A DNA stretch of 64,000 nt from Calothrix sp. 336/3. Lineage in GTDB: Bacteria > Cyanobacteriota > Cyanobacteriia > Cyanobacteriales > Nostocaceae. Shown one piece after another: positions 39,723-50,200 of the stretch. Made by a program: the position numbers and the translations under genes. The stretch covers positions 3,636,700 through 3,700,699 of the forward strand of contig NZ_CP011382.1 in the NCBI RefSeq assembly GCF_000734895.2, given 5' to 3'. How positions within the stretch are numbered: position 1 is the stretch's first letter; the number at the start of each line of letters is the position of its first letter. The notes beneath the pieces are model-generated. The model saw nothing but the letters and a program-made list of their open reading frames with translations. It searched no databases and was not told the origin of the DNA.

Positions 39723-42305
39723 TTATTTCTCTTTAAATGTCCACACACCATCATCCCAGTCATTATCGGAAGGTGGTGTTTGTAACCAGTGATGGCAACG
39801 CTTGATATGCATTTGTGCCGCCAAATCCTGACGATCAATGTCTAACACCTTGGCAAATTCAGCTTTTGCTCGCTCAAAATCCTGAGTTAAGTAAAAATGT
39901 CTACCTTGGTGGTAATGTTCAATCAGGGAGATTTGCTCACCGGGAACTGTATCAGTACGTAAACCGATGAGTTCGTAAATTGCCACCGGTTCGTTTCTAC
40001 CTTTGACGCGAATGTAATCTAATTCCCTCGCCCAGACGTGATTTTCACAGGGCTGATAGGTTTTATCGCTGATAATAATGTCACAGCCATACTGTTTACT
40101 GACACTTTCTAAGCGAGAGCCTAAATTCACTCCGTCACCAATGGCAGTAAATTCCATGCGTTTACTAGAGCCAATATTACCGCTAATGACCACATCGGAA
40201 TTGATACCAATCCCAATATTGATGCGGGGTTTATTCAGAGCATGACGACGGGTGTTAAATTCGTACAGACGTTGACGCATTTCTAAGGATGTTTGTACTG
40301 CCATCCAAGCGTGTTCGTCTAATGGTAGGGGAGAACCATAGACAGCCATGATGGCATCACCGATATATTTATCTAGGGTTCCTTTGTATTTGAATACTGC
40401 TTCCACCATGGATTCAAAGTATTCATTGAGCATACTTACTACTTCTTCCGCTTCCAGATTTTCTGTCAAAGTAGTGTAGCCACGAATATCTGAGAAGAGA
40501 ATCGATACTTCCTTGCGATCGCCACCTAATTTTGCATCGTCGAGTTTGAGTAACTCCTCAGCTAATTCTTGAGTCATGTAACGATACATGGTACTCTTGA
40601 GCCGCTTTTCATCGCTGATGTCATCCATCACCACCAATGCACCACGAACTTGCTCTTGGTCAGCAGCATCGGCAATGGTATTAATGGATAGGTTAATACT
40701 ATGCTCTTCTTCCACTGTAGATATCAGGGTTCTATCTGGGTAGTATTGTTCTCTGTATTTCACATCAGCAGTATTCAGAGAATTTTCACACCACTTACTA
40801 AAGTCTCCCTCTTTAATCCGGATAACTTCGCTAATTAATTGTCCTTCTAAACGGGAATCTGTATCCAAACCTAGTAAGCGTTTAGCACTTTCGTTTGCCG
40901 CAATGATTTGCCCTGTCTTGTCTGTGGAAATTACCCCATTGGAGAGACTACGGAGAATATCTCTTTGCATTTGTTCCTGTTGTTTCACCGTGGCAAACAA
41001 CTTGGCATTTTGTAATGCTACCCCAGCTTGAATATTAAAAGCTTCCATGAATTCTTCATCATTGCGGTCAAAACTTGCCTGGAAGCATTCGGGAGCTTGG
41101 GGCCAATGGGCAGGGTTATAGGGAGGAAATTCCCCGGTTTTCTTTTTATTTACCAATTGGGTGACTCCAATTAGCTCCTGATCGGCATTAAACACGGGCA
41201 TACACAGTAAGCTACAGGTACGGTAGCCATTTTGTTGATCCATCTGTTTTGCCGTACCAGAATCGGGATGTTCGTAAAGGTCAAAGGGAATATTCAATGT
41301 TTTCCCAGAGGCAGCAACTTTTCCAGCAAAACCAATACCAACTGGGACTCGCAGTTCCTTTGTTGAACCATTATCCTGGGTGATTTTTGTCCATAATTCC
41401 TGGCGATCGCTATCGATTAACCATAGGGTACTGCGATCGGCGTTCATCAATTCCTTTGCCTCATCCATCACCCGTTTTAGAGTATCTTCTAGGTCAAGAC
41501 TACTTTGAGACAGGGATTTGATGGCTTTCATCATTGCCGCAGCTGCTCTTTGTTTTTGTGTTGCCACATAAAAAGAACGTGAGGACTCTAAAATTAACCG
41601 GATAGAGGGCGCAAACTCTTGAAAAAGTTGTTCATCAGCACTTGTAAATCCGCGAATATCGATGCGCTCGACTAAGGATTGTCGCTGGTTAGTATGTTTG
41701 AGTTTGTTGAGCATCTGAACTACAGCAACTAACTGTCCCTGCTCATTGAGCAATGGCATAGCAAGCATGGTGTAGGTACGGTATCCTGTACGTTTTTCCT
41801 GCTCTTGGGCAAAGCGCGATCGCGGATCGTTATAAAAATCAAAGGGAATATTTACTACTTTCTTATCACTGGCAACTTCCCCAGCAATCCCTTTATTCGC
41901 AGGGATACGGATTTCTAAGGAACGCCCCCCCTCTCCCTCAGCTAAAATTGACCAGAGTTCTTGTTTTTCTTCGTCTAGTAAAAAAATAGTTGTCCGGTCT
42001 GCTCCCAGTAATTCCCCGGTTTTCAGGGTAATTGACTGTAACATTTCTTGCAAGATAGTCTCAAATCCCTGGGAGTCCAACATGGACAGAGTTTGATTGA
42101 CAATCTGTAATTTCTGTTCTACATCTTTAACGACTTGTTTAAAAGTATCCTGGGTCAAAGGAGCCAGAAAAGTTGAAATTGTACCTTTTTGTTTGGCTAG
42201 AGCACCGACAGGAGACGCACTTTGTGGCAAGTCGCGGTTTTCTGGTTGGCGAACACCGACGATTAAATCGGCTGCTTCACCGCAACTAGTTTGATGGACT
42301 GACAT
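39723..42305 (-). CDS. cyaB1: Adenylate cyclase CyaB1 (GAF-GAF-PAS-cyclase)
   Basis: An 860-residue soluble class III cyclase. Order: GAF-A (about 75-225), GAF-B (255-420), PAS (440-560), cyclase (590-770) and a C-terminal TPR-like helix pair. Both GAF domains keep the NK...F...DE motif; in Anabaena CyaB1 (859 residues, same layout) GAF-B binds cAMP and activates the enzyme. Metal ligands are D606 (ILFSDIRGY) and D650, the adenine-selecting lysine K646 (DKYIGDA), and T720 (EFTAIGD). These point to ATP as substrate. The long upstream region is 745 bases. Confidence 0.92.
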   Translation of the reverse strand: MSVHQTSCGEAADLIVGVRQPENRDLPQSASPVGALAKQKGTISTFLAPLTQDTFKQVVKDVEQKLQIVNQTLSMLDSQGFETILQEMLQSITLKTGELLGADRTTIFLLDEEKQELWSILAEGEGGRSLEIRIPANKGIAGEVASDKKVVNIPFDFYNDPRSRFAQEQEKRTGYRTYTMLAMPLLNEQGQLVAVVQMLNKLKHTNQRQSLVERIDIRGFTSADEQLFQEFAPSIRLILESSRSFYVATQKQRAAAAMMKAIKSLSQSSLDLEDTLKRVMDEAKELMNADRSTLWLIDSDRQELWTKITQDNGSTKELRVPVGIGFAGKVAASGKTLNIPFDLYEHPDSGTAKQMDQQNGYRTCSLLCMPVFNADQELIGVTQLVNKKKTGEFPPYNPAHWPQAPECFQASFDRNDEEFMEAFNIQAGVALQNAKLFATVKQQEQMQRDILRSLSNGVISTDKTGQIIAANESAKRLLGLDTDSRLEGQLISEVIRIKEGDFSKWCENSLNTADVKYREQYYPDRTLISTVEEEHSINLSINTIADAADQEQVRGALVVMDDISDEKRLKSTMYRYMTQELAEELLKLDDAKLGGDRKEVSILFSDIRGYTTLTENLEAEEVVSMLNEYFESMVEAVFKYKGTLDKYIGDAIMAVYGSPLPLDEHAWMAVQTSLEMRQRLYEFNTRRHALNKPRINIGIGINSDVVISGNIGSSKRMEFTAIGDGVNLGSRLESVSKQYGCDIIISDKTYQPCENHVWARELDYIRVKGRNEPVAIYELIGLRTDTVPGEQISLIEHYHQGRHFYLTQDFERAKAEFAKVLDIDRQDLAAQMHIKRCHHWLQTPPSDNDWDDGVWTFKEK

Positions 42306-43050
42306 AACTGGCTTTTGATATAGGAGTAGGTTTTAACTGTTAAAGAAGCATTAATTTTATGTAAAGGTTGCTACCGGATACGCGAGTCATATTATCCACA
42401 GTTTAATCTCTCCTCTGGCAACCGTCACCACAGAAAAGCTAAAAGAACAAGGGAAATTGCAAAAAACTTGCTAATTAGTTACCCAGGGAAAATTATCGAG
42501 AAAATACGGTTGCGAACTCGTTTTTTGTGTGTAAATAGTAACTTGTAATTCATCCATAATCAGAAGATAAATCCTAGTAAACCGAATTGACTTCAAATCC
42601 GGTTGATTGCTAAACATACCTGTGAGCAGTAGGGATATTAACCTATGGACTGATTTTGTTATGAGTGTAAGGAAAATTACTGTTTACTGATTCACCCATT
42701 AAGTAGATCGGTGTGAAAATTTCAATGTATGTCATTGCGAATGAAACGAAGTGAAATGAAGCAATCCCAAGGGTTATGCCGATTTTACATTCTGTTACAT
42801 AGTTAGGTTTATTCTCACCGACTTACTTACCTGTGAATAATTACTGGGCAATGGCAAACATAACAAGTCTGAGAATGGATAGGATGTCTAAAGGGAAAGG
42901 AACAGAAAAAACCTTTAAACCTCTGCCTGGAGCTTTTTTTTAACTTAACTTTGAGTTCAAAAGACTTAACCGAGTACTATTGAGAGTAGATAAATTTAAA
43001 ATTTACCTACCCTTTGTCCTGAGAATAAAAATATACCCTATTCTCCACAA
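42306..43050. other. Gene-free stretch with a MITE, 745 bases
   Basis: Upstream region of cyaB1 and downstream of the PPC gene, both on the minus strand. It contains the element at 42705-42824. Near 42915-42945 is AAAAAACCTTTAAACCTCTG followed by a T run, perhaps a terminator of the PPC gene or the end of a small repeat. No gene. Confidence 0.5.
42705..42824. repeat. MITE-like element with ends TCGGTG.GAA
   Basis: The left end GATCGGTGTGAAAAT and the complement of the right end AGTCGGTGAGAATAA are imperfect inverted repeats 120 bases apart. The interior carries GTCATTGCGAATGAAACG and GAAGCAATCCC, a motif repeated widely between cyanobacterial genes. No coding capacity. Confidence 0.65.
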
Positions 43051-44280
43051 TTAAAAAACAGTTAATCTATAATTCCCTTTTTCTTGAGGAAAAGCAGAAA
43101 TTACTACCACATAATATGTATCATCTTTGGGTAGTCGGGCACGGTCTATTAATGCACTGTACCTACCATCTTGAGCATTATCCGCAGCCACAATATTACC
43201 CTGGGAGTCTAGTAACACAATGTAAGGTGAAAAATCTTCAAAAACGCTATCCGCTCGGATACTGATTAGTTGATTCTCCTTACCCTTGAATTTAGAAATG
43301 TCATAATAATTACCATTCGTTTGTAATTTCAGACTGCGATCGCCTAACTCACTCGCTTCGTCTAGAAAATAACTGGCACGGTCATTACGTAGTGCGAGAC
43401 TATACCTACCTTTCTCTCCAGGAATACGACTAGTGATTGCAATTGTGTATTTGCCAAGCTTTGGTAAGCGATTATACAAAAATGCTTCCCTGACCCCTGC
43501 TTTTGTTTCTACGCTACAGCGTTGAGCAATGACTTGATTATCTGGATCAAGCAACAACAAACAAGGTTCTAAACTCAAGTTATTCTTGCGACGGTTATCT
43601 TTGCTTCCAATTAACCGCAGCTGTACCAGTTCATTTTCCCTACCATCAAATTGATAGAAATGGTAGTAACGTTTGCCATCCTGAAAATCTCCCGGAGCTA
43701 GAATTCCAAATTGCACATTCGAGTAATCTATGCTGCGGAAAGTCGGGGTTCTAGAGGAAGTATTATTAGTTGCAATTGGTTCCTGATTATTAGAATTATC
43801 ACTATTCGCTGGTTGATTCCCAGGACGGTTTCGAGGTGGTTTCGGCTGATTATTTCCTCCTTGGGGAGGACGCTTTCTGTCAGGTTTTTCTTGGGAAGGA
43901 CGTTGACTTACTTGCTCTTGTCTCGGAGGTGGGGGATTCTTTTGCGGACGATTATTTCTGGGTGGAGGTGAGTTATTTCCTCTATCATTATCAACTTCAT
44001 TTTTTGGTGGTTTTTTTGCAGAACGTAGGGGAGAATTAATCCGTTGACTAACTCTTCTAGGTGGTGGATTCCCTGGAGAATTATTTTGTGCTTTCGGGAG
44101 TTGGTTAATCGCTTTTTTTACTGCTTCCGGTTCTCGCTCATCAGGGGTTTTAGCTATGTTGACATCTAACTTGTTAGGGAATCTATTTTCTGGAGAATTA
44201 GAAATTCCGTAACCAGTAAGTAACATACTGCTGCTCAAGGTTGCTAGGAGCAAGATTAATTTTGCTAAACGCGATTGCAT
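43051..44280 (-). CDS. Secreted proline/asparagine-rich protein with PPC domains
   Basis: A 409-residue exported protein. The N terminus is a signal peptide (LILLLATLSSSMLLTGYG; there is no lipobox cysteine). Residues about 50-175 are extremely rich in Pro, Asn, Arg and Gln (PPRNNRPQKNPPPPRQ) and should be unstructured. The rest contains two bacterial pre-peptidase C-terminal (PPC) beta-sandwich domains (about 190-300 and 305-409; YYHFYQFDG and GKYTIAITS are typical). Such proteins are secreted or surface-bound; function unknown. AGGAG eight bases before the ATG is a good ribosome site. Confidence 0.8.
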   Translation of the reverse strand: MQSRLAKLILLLATLSSSMLLTGYGISNSPENRFPNKLDVNIAKTPDEREPEAVKKAINQLPKAQNNSPGNPPPRRVSQRINSPLRSAKKPPKNEVDNDRGNNSPPPRNNRPQKNPPPPRQEQVSQRPSQEKPDRKRPPQGGNNQPKPPRNRPGNQPANSDNSNNQEPIATNNTSSRTPTFRSIDYSNVQFGILAPGDFQDGKRYYHFYQFDGRENELVQLRLIGSKDNRRKNNLSLEPCLLLLDPDNQVIAQRCSVETKAGVREAFLYNRLPKLGKYTIAITSRIPGEKGRYSLALRNDRASYFLDEASELGDRSLKLQTNGNYYDISKFKGKENQLISIRADSVFEDFSPYIVLLDSQGNIVAADNAQDGRYSALIDRARLPKDDTYYVVVISAFPQEKGNYRLTVF

Positions 44281-44825
44281 TAATTTCTCTCCTGAATAAA
44301 TTTGGCAATGTTTCTGAACTTAGTGAACTTTGAAGGTAATCAGATGAAAACTAATAATTGTTATTGAAATAATGACAAATCTTTTGTAAAATCACTAGCG
44401 TCAATTTTTACTAGGAAATTATTCTCGTCGAAAAAATATTTTTTAGATGAATGTATTATTCATCCATGAATAAATAATCCTGTTTCTGTTTTCTAATCTC
44501 CATATTTTGCATATGTACATCTTCTAGAAAATTATTGTAGCAGTATTAAAGAATCTACTTAAATATATTGAGATAAAATATTTTTTTATAGGCAAAAATC
44601 AAAATATTCCAAAGCCATACTGGTATCGGAAAACCATAAATATTGTCAATGTTTGCCCAAATTTATAACTAGGCTTGTGTATACATACAAAATGGCAAAG
44701 CAATATTCCGCAAAAAAATATCCACAAAAGTACATGACTTTTTTGAGAGAATTCAGTCATAATCATTAATAGAGAATTATACGCTATAACATATTTTATA
44801 CTCAAGTAGCTCTGGCTTTTCTTTT
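44281..44825. other. Gene-free divergent spacer, 545 bases
   Basis: Extremely AT-rich spacer between the PPC gene and the kinase gene. Contains both promoters by position; no repeat, tRNA or convincing frame. Confidence 0.5.
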
Positions 44826-46847
44826 ATGCTCTGCTGTCTCAACCCCGACTGTGAAAAACCTGATAACGAAGAAAGTCAAAAATACTGCCAAAACTGCGGT
44901 ACACCTTTGATACCTTTATTGCGGGGGCACTACCGTATCCTGAGACGATTGTCAGAGGAGGGTGGATTTGGCTTGACTTATTTAGCAGAAGATGTGGATA
45001 GACTGAATGAAGTCTGTGTGGTTAAACAATTAGCACCAAAGTTCCATGGTACATCTGCTCTAAAAAAAGCAGTTGAGTTATTTAAAGAAGAAGCGCAAAG
45101 ATTACAGCAACTCGGAGAACATCCACAAATACCCCGCCTCCTAGCATATTTTGAACAGGAAAACCATCTATATTTAGTTCAAGAATTTATTGATGGTGAG
45201 AATTTATTAGATGAATTAAAGAAAGGTTTTGTCTATCGAGAAGAAGACATTAAAGCAATATTGCAAGATTTATTGCCAGTATTAAAATTTATTCATGATC
45301 AAGGTGTGATTCACCGTGATATCAAACCGCAAAATATTATGCGTCGTCGCAGCGATCGCCAGTTGGTTTTAATTGATTTCGGAGCCTCAAAACAACTAAC
45401 AGCGACAGTGCAAACTCGTATGGGGACGACAATTGGTTCCCATGGTTATACTGCAATTGAGCAGATGCAAGGGGGAGAAGCGTATCCTGCGAGTGATTTA
45501 TATAGTTTAGGTGCAACTTGCTTTCATCTACTAGCTAATATTTCTCCCTATGAATTATGGTTAAAACAGGGTTATAGTTGGGTGAATTCTTGGCAAACAT
45601 ATTTAATTAAGAATGAGATACAAGTATCTGACCAATTAATTCATATTTTAGATAAATTATTAAAAATTGAACTGAAAGAACGCTATGCAACAGATGCAGA
45701 AGTAATTGCGGATTTGCAACCACCAGAAGAAGTCAAGGTAGCAACATCTGTAAAAACTGAATCAGAAGCAGCAGAGAAGCATTCTATACTGAATTACAAA
45801 TATGTGACTGCTTTGGGAACATTCACCTTGATTCTCATGGGTTGGGGAATTTGGAATTTGTCTCGGAATCCTTCCCCAAATATGACATCATCAACGGAAA
45901 GGAAAGTCAATCAAGTAGTTCTAAATTCTTCTGCTAGCTTCTTTCAACCACAATCATTAAAGGGTCATAGTAGTGATGTGAATGCAGTTGTATTTACTGC
46001 TAGGGGCGATAAAATATTGAGTGCTAGTGATGATGAGAAAGTGAAAGTTTGGGATGCAGTTACAGGTAAAAAATTACAAACTTTTAATACCCATGTTAAG
46101 GCTACTAATTATCTCTATGCTCTAGCAGTTAGCCCCAATGGAGAATACGTAGCAACAGGGGGATATGATGACAGTATTTCCCTGTGGAATATGTCTACTG
46201 GACAGAAAATCAAAACATTAACGGGTCATAGTGGAGATATTGCGTCCTTAGCTTTCAGTCCAGATGGTAATTTTTTAGCTAGTGGTAGTTTAGATGAAAC
46301 TATCAAGATTTGGGATGTCAATACAGGGAACAATCTTCAAACTTTAGCGGCAAACACTGGCTCCATATATACTTTAGCTTTTCACCCTACTAATAGTGAT
46401 ATTTTGGCAAGTGGAAGTAAAGATAAAACGATTCGTTTGTGGAACGTAAAATCTGGTAAATTAATGCAGACTTTGCGAGGTCATAGTGATATCGTATCTT
46501 CCTTAGCTTTTAGTCCCGATGGTCAGGCGATCGCCAGTGCAAGTAAGGATAAAACGATTAAAATTTGGAATGTGACAAAGGGAGAAGTCAGCCGTACCAT
46601 TGCTCAACATTCTGCTAGGGTAAATACGGTGATTTTCCTCAGGGGAGAAAATTCCTTGATGTTAGCTAGTGGTAGCCATGATGAGACAATTAGGTTTTGG
46701 GATGCCAATACTGGAGCAGAGATAAAACTAATAAAAGGGGATAATTCTGGGAGAATTCACGCTATCGCTGCTAGTCCCGATGGTAAAATACTTGTCAGTG
46801 GCGGTTCTGCTGGTAATACTCTAAATCTTTGGCAGATGAAATTTTAG
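44826..46847 (+). CDS. 4-Cys Ser/Thr protein kinase with WD40 propeller
   Basis: A 673-residue membrane kinase. An N-terminal zinc-ribbon-like segment (C3, C4, C9, C21, C24) marks the cyanobacterial 4-Cys class. The Hanks kinase domain covers about 35-298: GGFGLTY loop, K67 (VCVVKQL), HRDIKPQNI (D165) and DFGASK. A membrane helix at 325-345 is followed outside by seven WD40 repeats (about 377-673), each ending in VWD, LWN or similar, enough for one full propeller. It likely senses or binds a ligand with the propeller and phosphorylates cytosolic proteins; targets unknown. tilS follows 52 bases later. Confidence 0.93.
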   Translation: MLCCLNPDCEKPDNEESQKYCQNCGTPLIPLLRGHYRILRRLSEEGGFGLTYLAEDVDRLNEVCVVKQLAPKFHGTSALKKAVELFKEEAQRLQQLGEHPQIPRLLAYFEQENHLYLVQEFIDGENLLDELKKGFVYREEDIKAILQDLLPVLKFIHDQGVIHRDIKPQNIMRRRSDRQLVLIDFGASKQLTATVQTRMGTTIGSHGYTAIEQMQGGEAYPASDLYSLGATCFHLLANISPYELWLKQGYSWVNSWQTYLIKNEIQVSDQLIHILDKLLKIELKERYATDAEVIADLQPPEEVKVATSVKTESEAAEKHSILNYKYVTALGTFTLILMGWGIWNLSRNPSPNMTSSTERKVNQVVLNSSASFFQPQSLKGHSSDVNAVVFTARGDKILSASDDEKVKVWDAVTGKKLQTFNTHVKATNYLYALAVSPNGEYVATGGYDDSISLWNMSTGQKIKTLTGHSGDIASLAFSPDGNFLASGSLDETIKIWDVNTGNNLQTLAANTGSIYTLAFHPTNSDILASGSKDKTIRLWNVKSGKLMQTLRGHSDIVSSLAFSPDGQAIASASKDKTIKIWNVTKGEVSRTIAQHSARVNTVIFLRGENSLMLASGSHDETIRFWDANTGAEIKLIKGDNSGRIHAIAASPDGKILVSGGSAGNTLNLWQMKF

Positions 46848-46899
46848 GATTGAGGCTGAATCATAATCACTACTATCATTATTTAGCACCATTGAAAAA

Positions 46900-47892
46900 A
46901 TGCCGTGGACTTCTCTCCATGCAAAAATCCATCGCACAATCCGCGATCGCCATCTAATTACCCAGAATCAGCGTCTACTAGTTGCAGTTTCCGGTGGGCA
47001 GGATTCCCTATGTTTAATTCGTTTACTTTTGGATTTACAATCAAAATGGGGTTGGTATATCAGCATTGCCCATTGTGATCATTGTTGGCGTGCAGATTCA
47101 GCAGCTAATGCCCATCATGTAGAAAATCTCGCCCAATCTTGGCAAGTACCCTTTCATTTAGCAACTGCCACAGAAGCCATCAACACAGAAGCAGCAGCCA
47201 GAAATTGGCGATATCAAGTACTAACAGAAATTGCCCAAGCATCCGAATATCAATATATAGTTACAGGTCATACCCAGAGCGATCGCGCCGAAACACTGCT
47301 GTACAATTTAATGCGAGGCAGTGGTGCAGATGGTTTACAAGCTCTGGCTTGGCAACGTCCCCTGACAGCAAACATTTTTCTGATTCGTCCCTTACTCGCA
47401 ATCACCCGCAGGGAAACTGCCCAATTTTGCCAAGATTACCAATTACCTATCTGGGAAGACTCTACAAATCAAGATACCAAGTATGCGCGTAATCGCATTC
47501 GCCAAGAACTATTACCATATTTACGAGAAAATTTCAACCCCAACCTAGAATCTGCCCTCGGACAAACAGCCGAACTATTACAAGCAGATGTTGAGTATTT
47601 AGAAAGTATTGCCACAGAACTCAGGGAAAAGTGTTTTTCTGCCCCAACCCCTGACTATATAAGAATCAATCGTCGCATTTTACAAACAGTACCCCTAGCA
47701 TTACAAAGACGAGTTATGCGGCAAATATTGCTAGAAGTAATCAATATTGCGCCCAATTTTGAGCATATAGAGAAACTCACAGGATTAATTATCGCCCCTA
47801 ACCGCACACAAACAGACCCCTTTCCTGGAGGAGCGATCGCCCAGGTGATGGGAGACGAGATATTATTTCTTAGAAACTTGTCCCCAAAATAG
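46900..47892 (+). CDS. tilS: tRNA(Ile)-lysidine synthase
   Basis: A 330-residue N-type ATP pyrophosphatase that changes the wobble cytidine of the tRNA-Ile(CAU) to lysidine. The PP-loop is VAVSGGQDSLCL (about 28-39); IAHCDHCWR and VTGHTQSDRAETLLYNLMRG are further family marks, and EDSTNQDTKYARNRIR holds the Asn/Arg signature. It lacks the long C-terminal domains of the E. coli enzyme, as usual in cyanobacteria. It may be read with the kinase gene upstream. Confidence 0.94.
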   Translation: MPWTSLHAKIHRTIRDRHLITQNQRLLVAVSGGQDSLCLIRLLLDLQSKWGWYISIAHCDHCWRADSAANAHHVENLAQSWQVPFHLATATEAINTEAAARNWRYQVLTEIAQASEYQYIVTGHTQSDRAETLLYNLMRGSGADGLQALAWQRPLTANIFLIRPLLAITRRETAQFCQDYQLPIWEDSTNQDTKYARNRIRQELLPYLRENFNPNLESALGQTAELLQADVEYLESIATELREKCFSAPTPDYIRINRRILQTVPLALQRRVMRQILLEVINIAPNFEHIEKLTGLIIAPNRTQTDPFPGGAIAQVMGDEILFLRNLSPK

Positions 47893-47991
47893 TAATTTCG
47901 CCAGAAAAAAAGGGATGAGGTTCGGTGTTAGGATACATATCCCCTTTTCCTTACCATTTCCCCTTTTCCCTAACTTTTGTCCCAAATCTAT

Positions 47992-49740
47992 CTAAGCAGC
48001 CAAGGCAGGTTGAGCAATCAAACCCATGAGAGTTTCCCGCATCTGGGCAATCATTTCCTGTTGGGAATTGCCAGAGTTTTGAACTTGAGTGAGATTTTCG
48101 GCAACAACTTGTAATTTATGCCGCATTCCATCCAAAGAATCTTGAATCGGTTGCAATGCTTCCTGATAAAGATTCACCCTTCCCCAGGATTCCGCGATCG
48201 CTGTCCGCAAAGACTTGAGATTATCCTCCATTTCCTGCAATTCCTGGCGCTTTGTTTCCTGTTCAGGAGTTTGTTGCGTCAGATGTTCCTGGATTTGGGA
48301 GATATTACCTTGGAGTTGGGAAATTTCCCCCATAACAGCTTGTAATTGAACTGACAATTTTTCTTTTTGTCTCTCCAATTCCTGTAAAGCTGGACTCAAA
48401 TCTATATTTACTCCCTCATCATCAGGTGTTTGTCCCTGTCTGCGCCATAAAACCATCTTATGCTGTTTCAGCAGAGATTTACGCTCAGTGATACTACGAC
48501 GTTGCCCTACCAAAGTCTCATTCAACATTTGATAAGAGTCTTTCTCATCAGCGATTTCCGTCTCTAATTCACCTCGCTCCCCATCCGATACTTGATTGAT
48601 TTTTTCTTGCAGTTCATTAATAGTCTGCTGCTTATAAATCAACTCCTGTTCTTGATCATGTACAAAACTAGAGTCAATTCTCAGCTTTTCTTGCAAATCT
48701 TGAATGGTAGTCTGCAATTCCTCCAAGGACATGTTTTCCAAAGCTGCTAAGTCAACCCCAGAGACAGAGTTCTCATCATTGGATACCAGCAAAGATTGCA
48801 TGGTTTGATGCAACTCTTCCTGCTGCTGTAATTGTCCTTTGAGAAGTTCTACCCACTCTTCCTTCATTTTGAGGGTTGCAGTCTGTGTTGTCAGGACTGT
48901 TGCTTGCTCCTCTAGGGTTTTTTGTATCTGTTGCCACTCAGCTTGACGCTCAGAGAGAATCTGCGATAAACGGTCAAATTCCGCTTGTTGCTCACCAACA
49001 GCCGTCCTTTGTTGTTCTAATTGCTGCCAATGGGGATTCAGGATACCTTGCTGTTGTTCCACCATTTCCAGAGCATATTGTAGGTGCTCACTCACACTGT
49101 CTGTGGATGGGCGATCGCTACCCAGACGCTCAATTAAATCAACTAAAATCCTTCCCTGTTCTTCATCTAAAACATTCCCCCCTTGCATCTCTGCTTGACG
49201 CTCTTCTAAACGTCGCTGCTCACCCCGCAAATGCTCCCAAGCACCCTCTAATTCTTGGTTTTTGCGTTCGATTTCTGCTTGGAGTTTTTCTGTTTCCTGA
49301 TGTAGGGCTTCAAACTGCTGTTTTTCTGCCTCTAAGCGGTGAAACTCTTCCTCCATTTGCTGGAGTTCTTCTAAACGCGCTTCCATTTCCATCTCTCGAC
49401 GGTTAAATTCCTGCGCTTGGAATGTCAGTGACTCCTTCCACTGATCAATCTCATCTTCCTTAACTTTAAATTTTTCCAGTTGTCGGGAGAAATTCTGCAA
49501 AATATTGACAAGGGGACGACCTGCCTCTTGTACTCTTTGAACTTGCTTTTGCGGGTTTAACTCAACTAGTACTAAAGCACCATCGTTTAATTTGTTTGCT
49601 TCCTCTGCTGAAATTACCTCTTCGGAAACATTACTCCAACTTTGGTCAGTACGTTGACAAGCTAAAAGCTTTAGCTCTGTTTTGCCAGCGCCACCTAATA
49701 AACTACCTTTTTGTTTTTGTACTTCTGCTAAATACAGCAC
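47992..49740 (-). CDS. hmpF: HmpF, coiled-coil pilus motility protein
   Basis: A 582-residue protein with a conserved N-terminal region (LYLAEVQKQKGSLLGGAGKT, LKLLACQRTDQSWSNV) and a nearly continuous coiled coil from about residue 100 to 560, rich in Glu, Gln and Leu. This is the architecture of HmpF, which in Nostoc punctiforme localises to the leading poles of hormogonium cells and activates type IV pili. The position, divergent from a hmpA-E operon, is the same as in that organism. The start is GTG 49740. Confidence 0.85.
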   Translation of the reverse strand: MLYLAEVQKQKGSLLGGAGKTELKLLACQRTDQSWSNVSEEVISAEEANKLNDGALVLVELNPQKQVQRVQEAGRPLVNILQNFSRQLEKFKVKEDEIDQWKESLTFQAQEFNRREMEMEARLEELQQMEEEFHRLEAEKQQFEALHQETEKLQAEIERKNQELEGAWEHLRGEQRRLEERQAEMQGGNVLDEEQGRILVDLIERLGSDRPSTDSVSEHLQYALEMVEQQQGILNPHWQQLEQQRTAVGEQQAEFDRLSQILSERQAEWQQIQKTLEEQATVLTTQTATLKMKEEWVELLKGQLQQQEELHQTMQSLLVSNDENSVSGVDLAALENMSLEELQTTIQDLQEKLRIDSSFVHDQEQELIYKQQTINELQEKINQVSDGERGELETEIADEKDSYQMLNETLVGQRRSITERKSLLKQHKMVLWRRQGQTPDDEGVNIDLSPALQELERQKEKLSVQLQAVMGEISQLQGNISQIQEHLTQQTPEQETKRQELQEMEDNLKSLRTAIAESWGRVNLYQEALQPIQDSLDGMRHKLQVVAENLTQVQNSGNSQQEMIAQMRETLMGLIAQPALAA

Positions 49741-50200
49741 ACCTTTAATCCTTTGGATGTACTTAATGTCTAAGTTACGGGATATACATTAGATAATTAC
49801 ATTAGCCCGCTTTATATCCTTGAAGACTCATCTCAATAAAACAGGCAAGTATATTTATGAAAGCCTATAAATGGGGAGTCGTAAGTCCCAACACTCATAG
49901 AACTGATATCTTACATCACTATATTTTGGACTCCGATGATTTGTACTGACTACCGTGTGATTACTCACTTCCTGGGAGTATATTAAAATTGTTTAAGATT
50001 TGACAACTATCAAAAAAATTTAGAATAATCCCATCTCCCATGGGTAACAGAATAGACAGACCTGGTTACAGGTGATAGCAACATTCAGTTCGGCTCTACC
50101 ATCCTTCCCCTATTCCCCTGTTTCCCTTGATGAATAGAAAAATACAAGGGCAAAATTAACAAAGAGTCTCAACCGAATTACCAGGAGTATTTTTGACTCA
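49741..50200. promoter_or_regulatory. Divergent hmpF / hmpA promoter region, 460 bases
   Basis: Both operons must start here. GGGATATAC near 49782 and GGGAGTATATT near 49976 resemble the hormogonium-specific J-box (SigJ) pattern GGGAATACT, but the match is loose and unverified. The rest is AT-rich. AGGAG at 50182 stands 13 bases before hmpA, rather far. Confidence 0.4.

Noticed and set aside
49960..49985. J-box type SigJ promoter upstream of hmp genes
   Set aside because: GGGAGTATATT resembles the motif only loosely and no promoter mapping is available; kept as a weak note and not as a promoter call.
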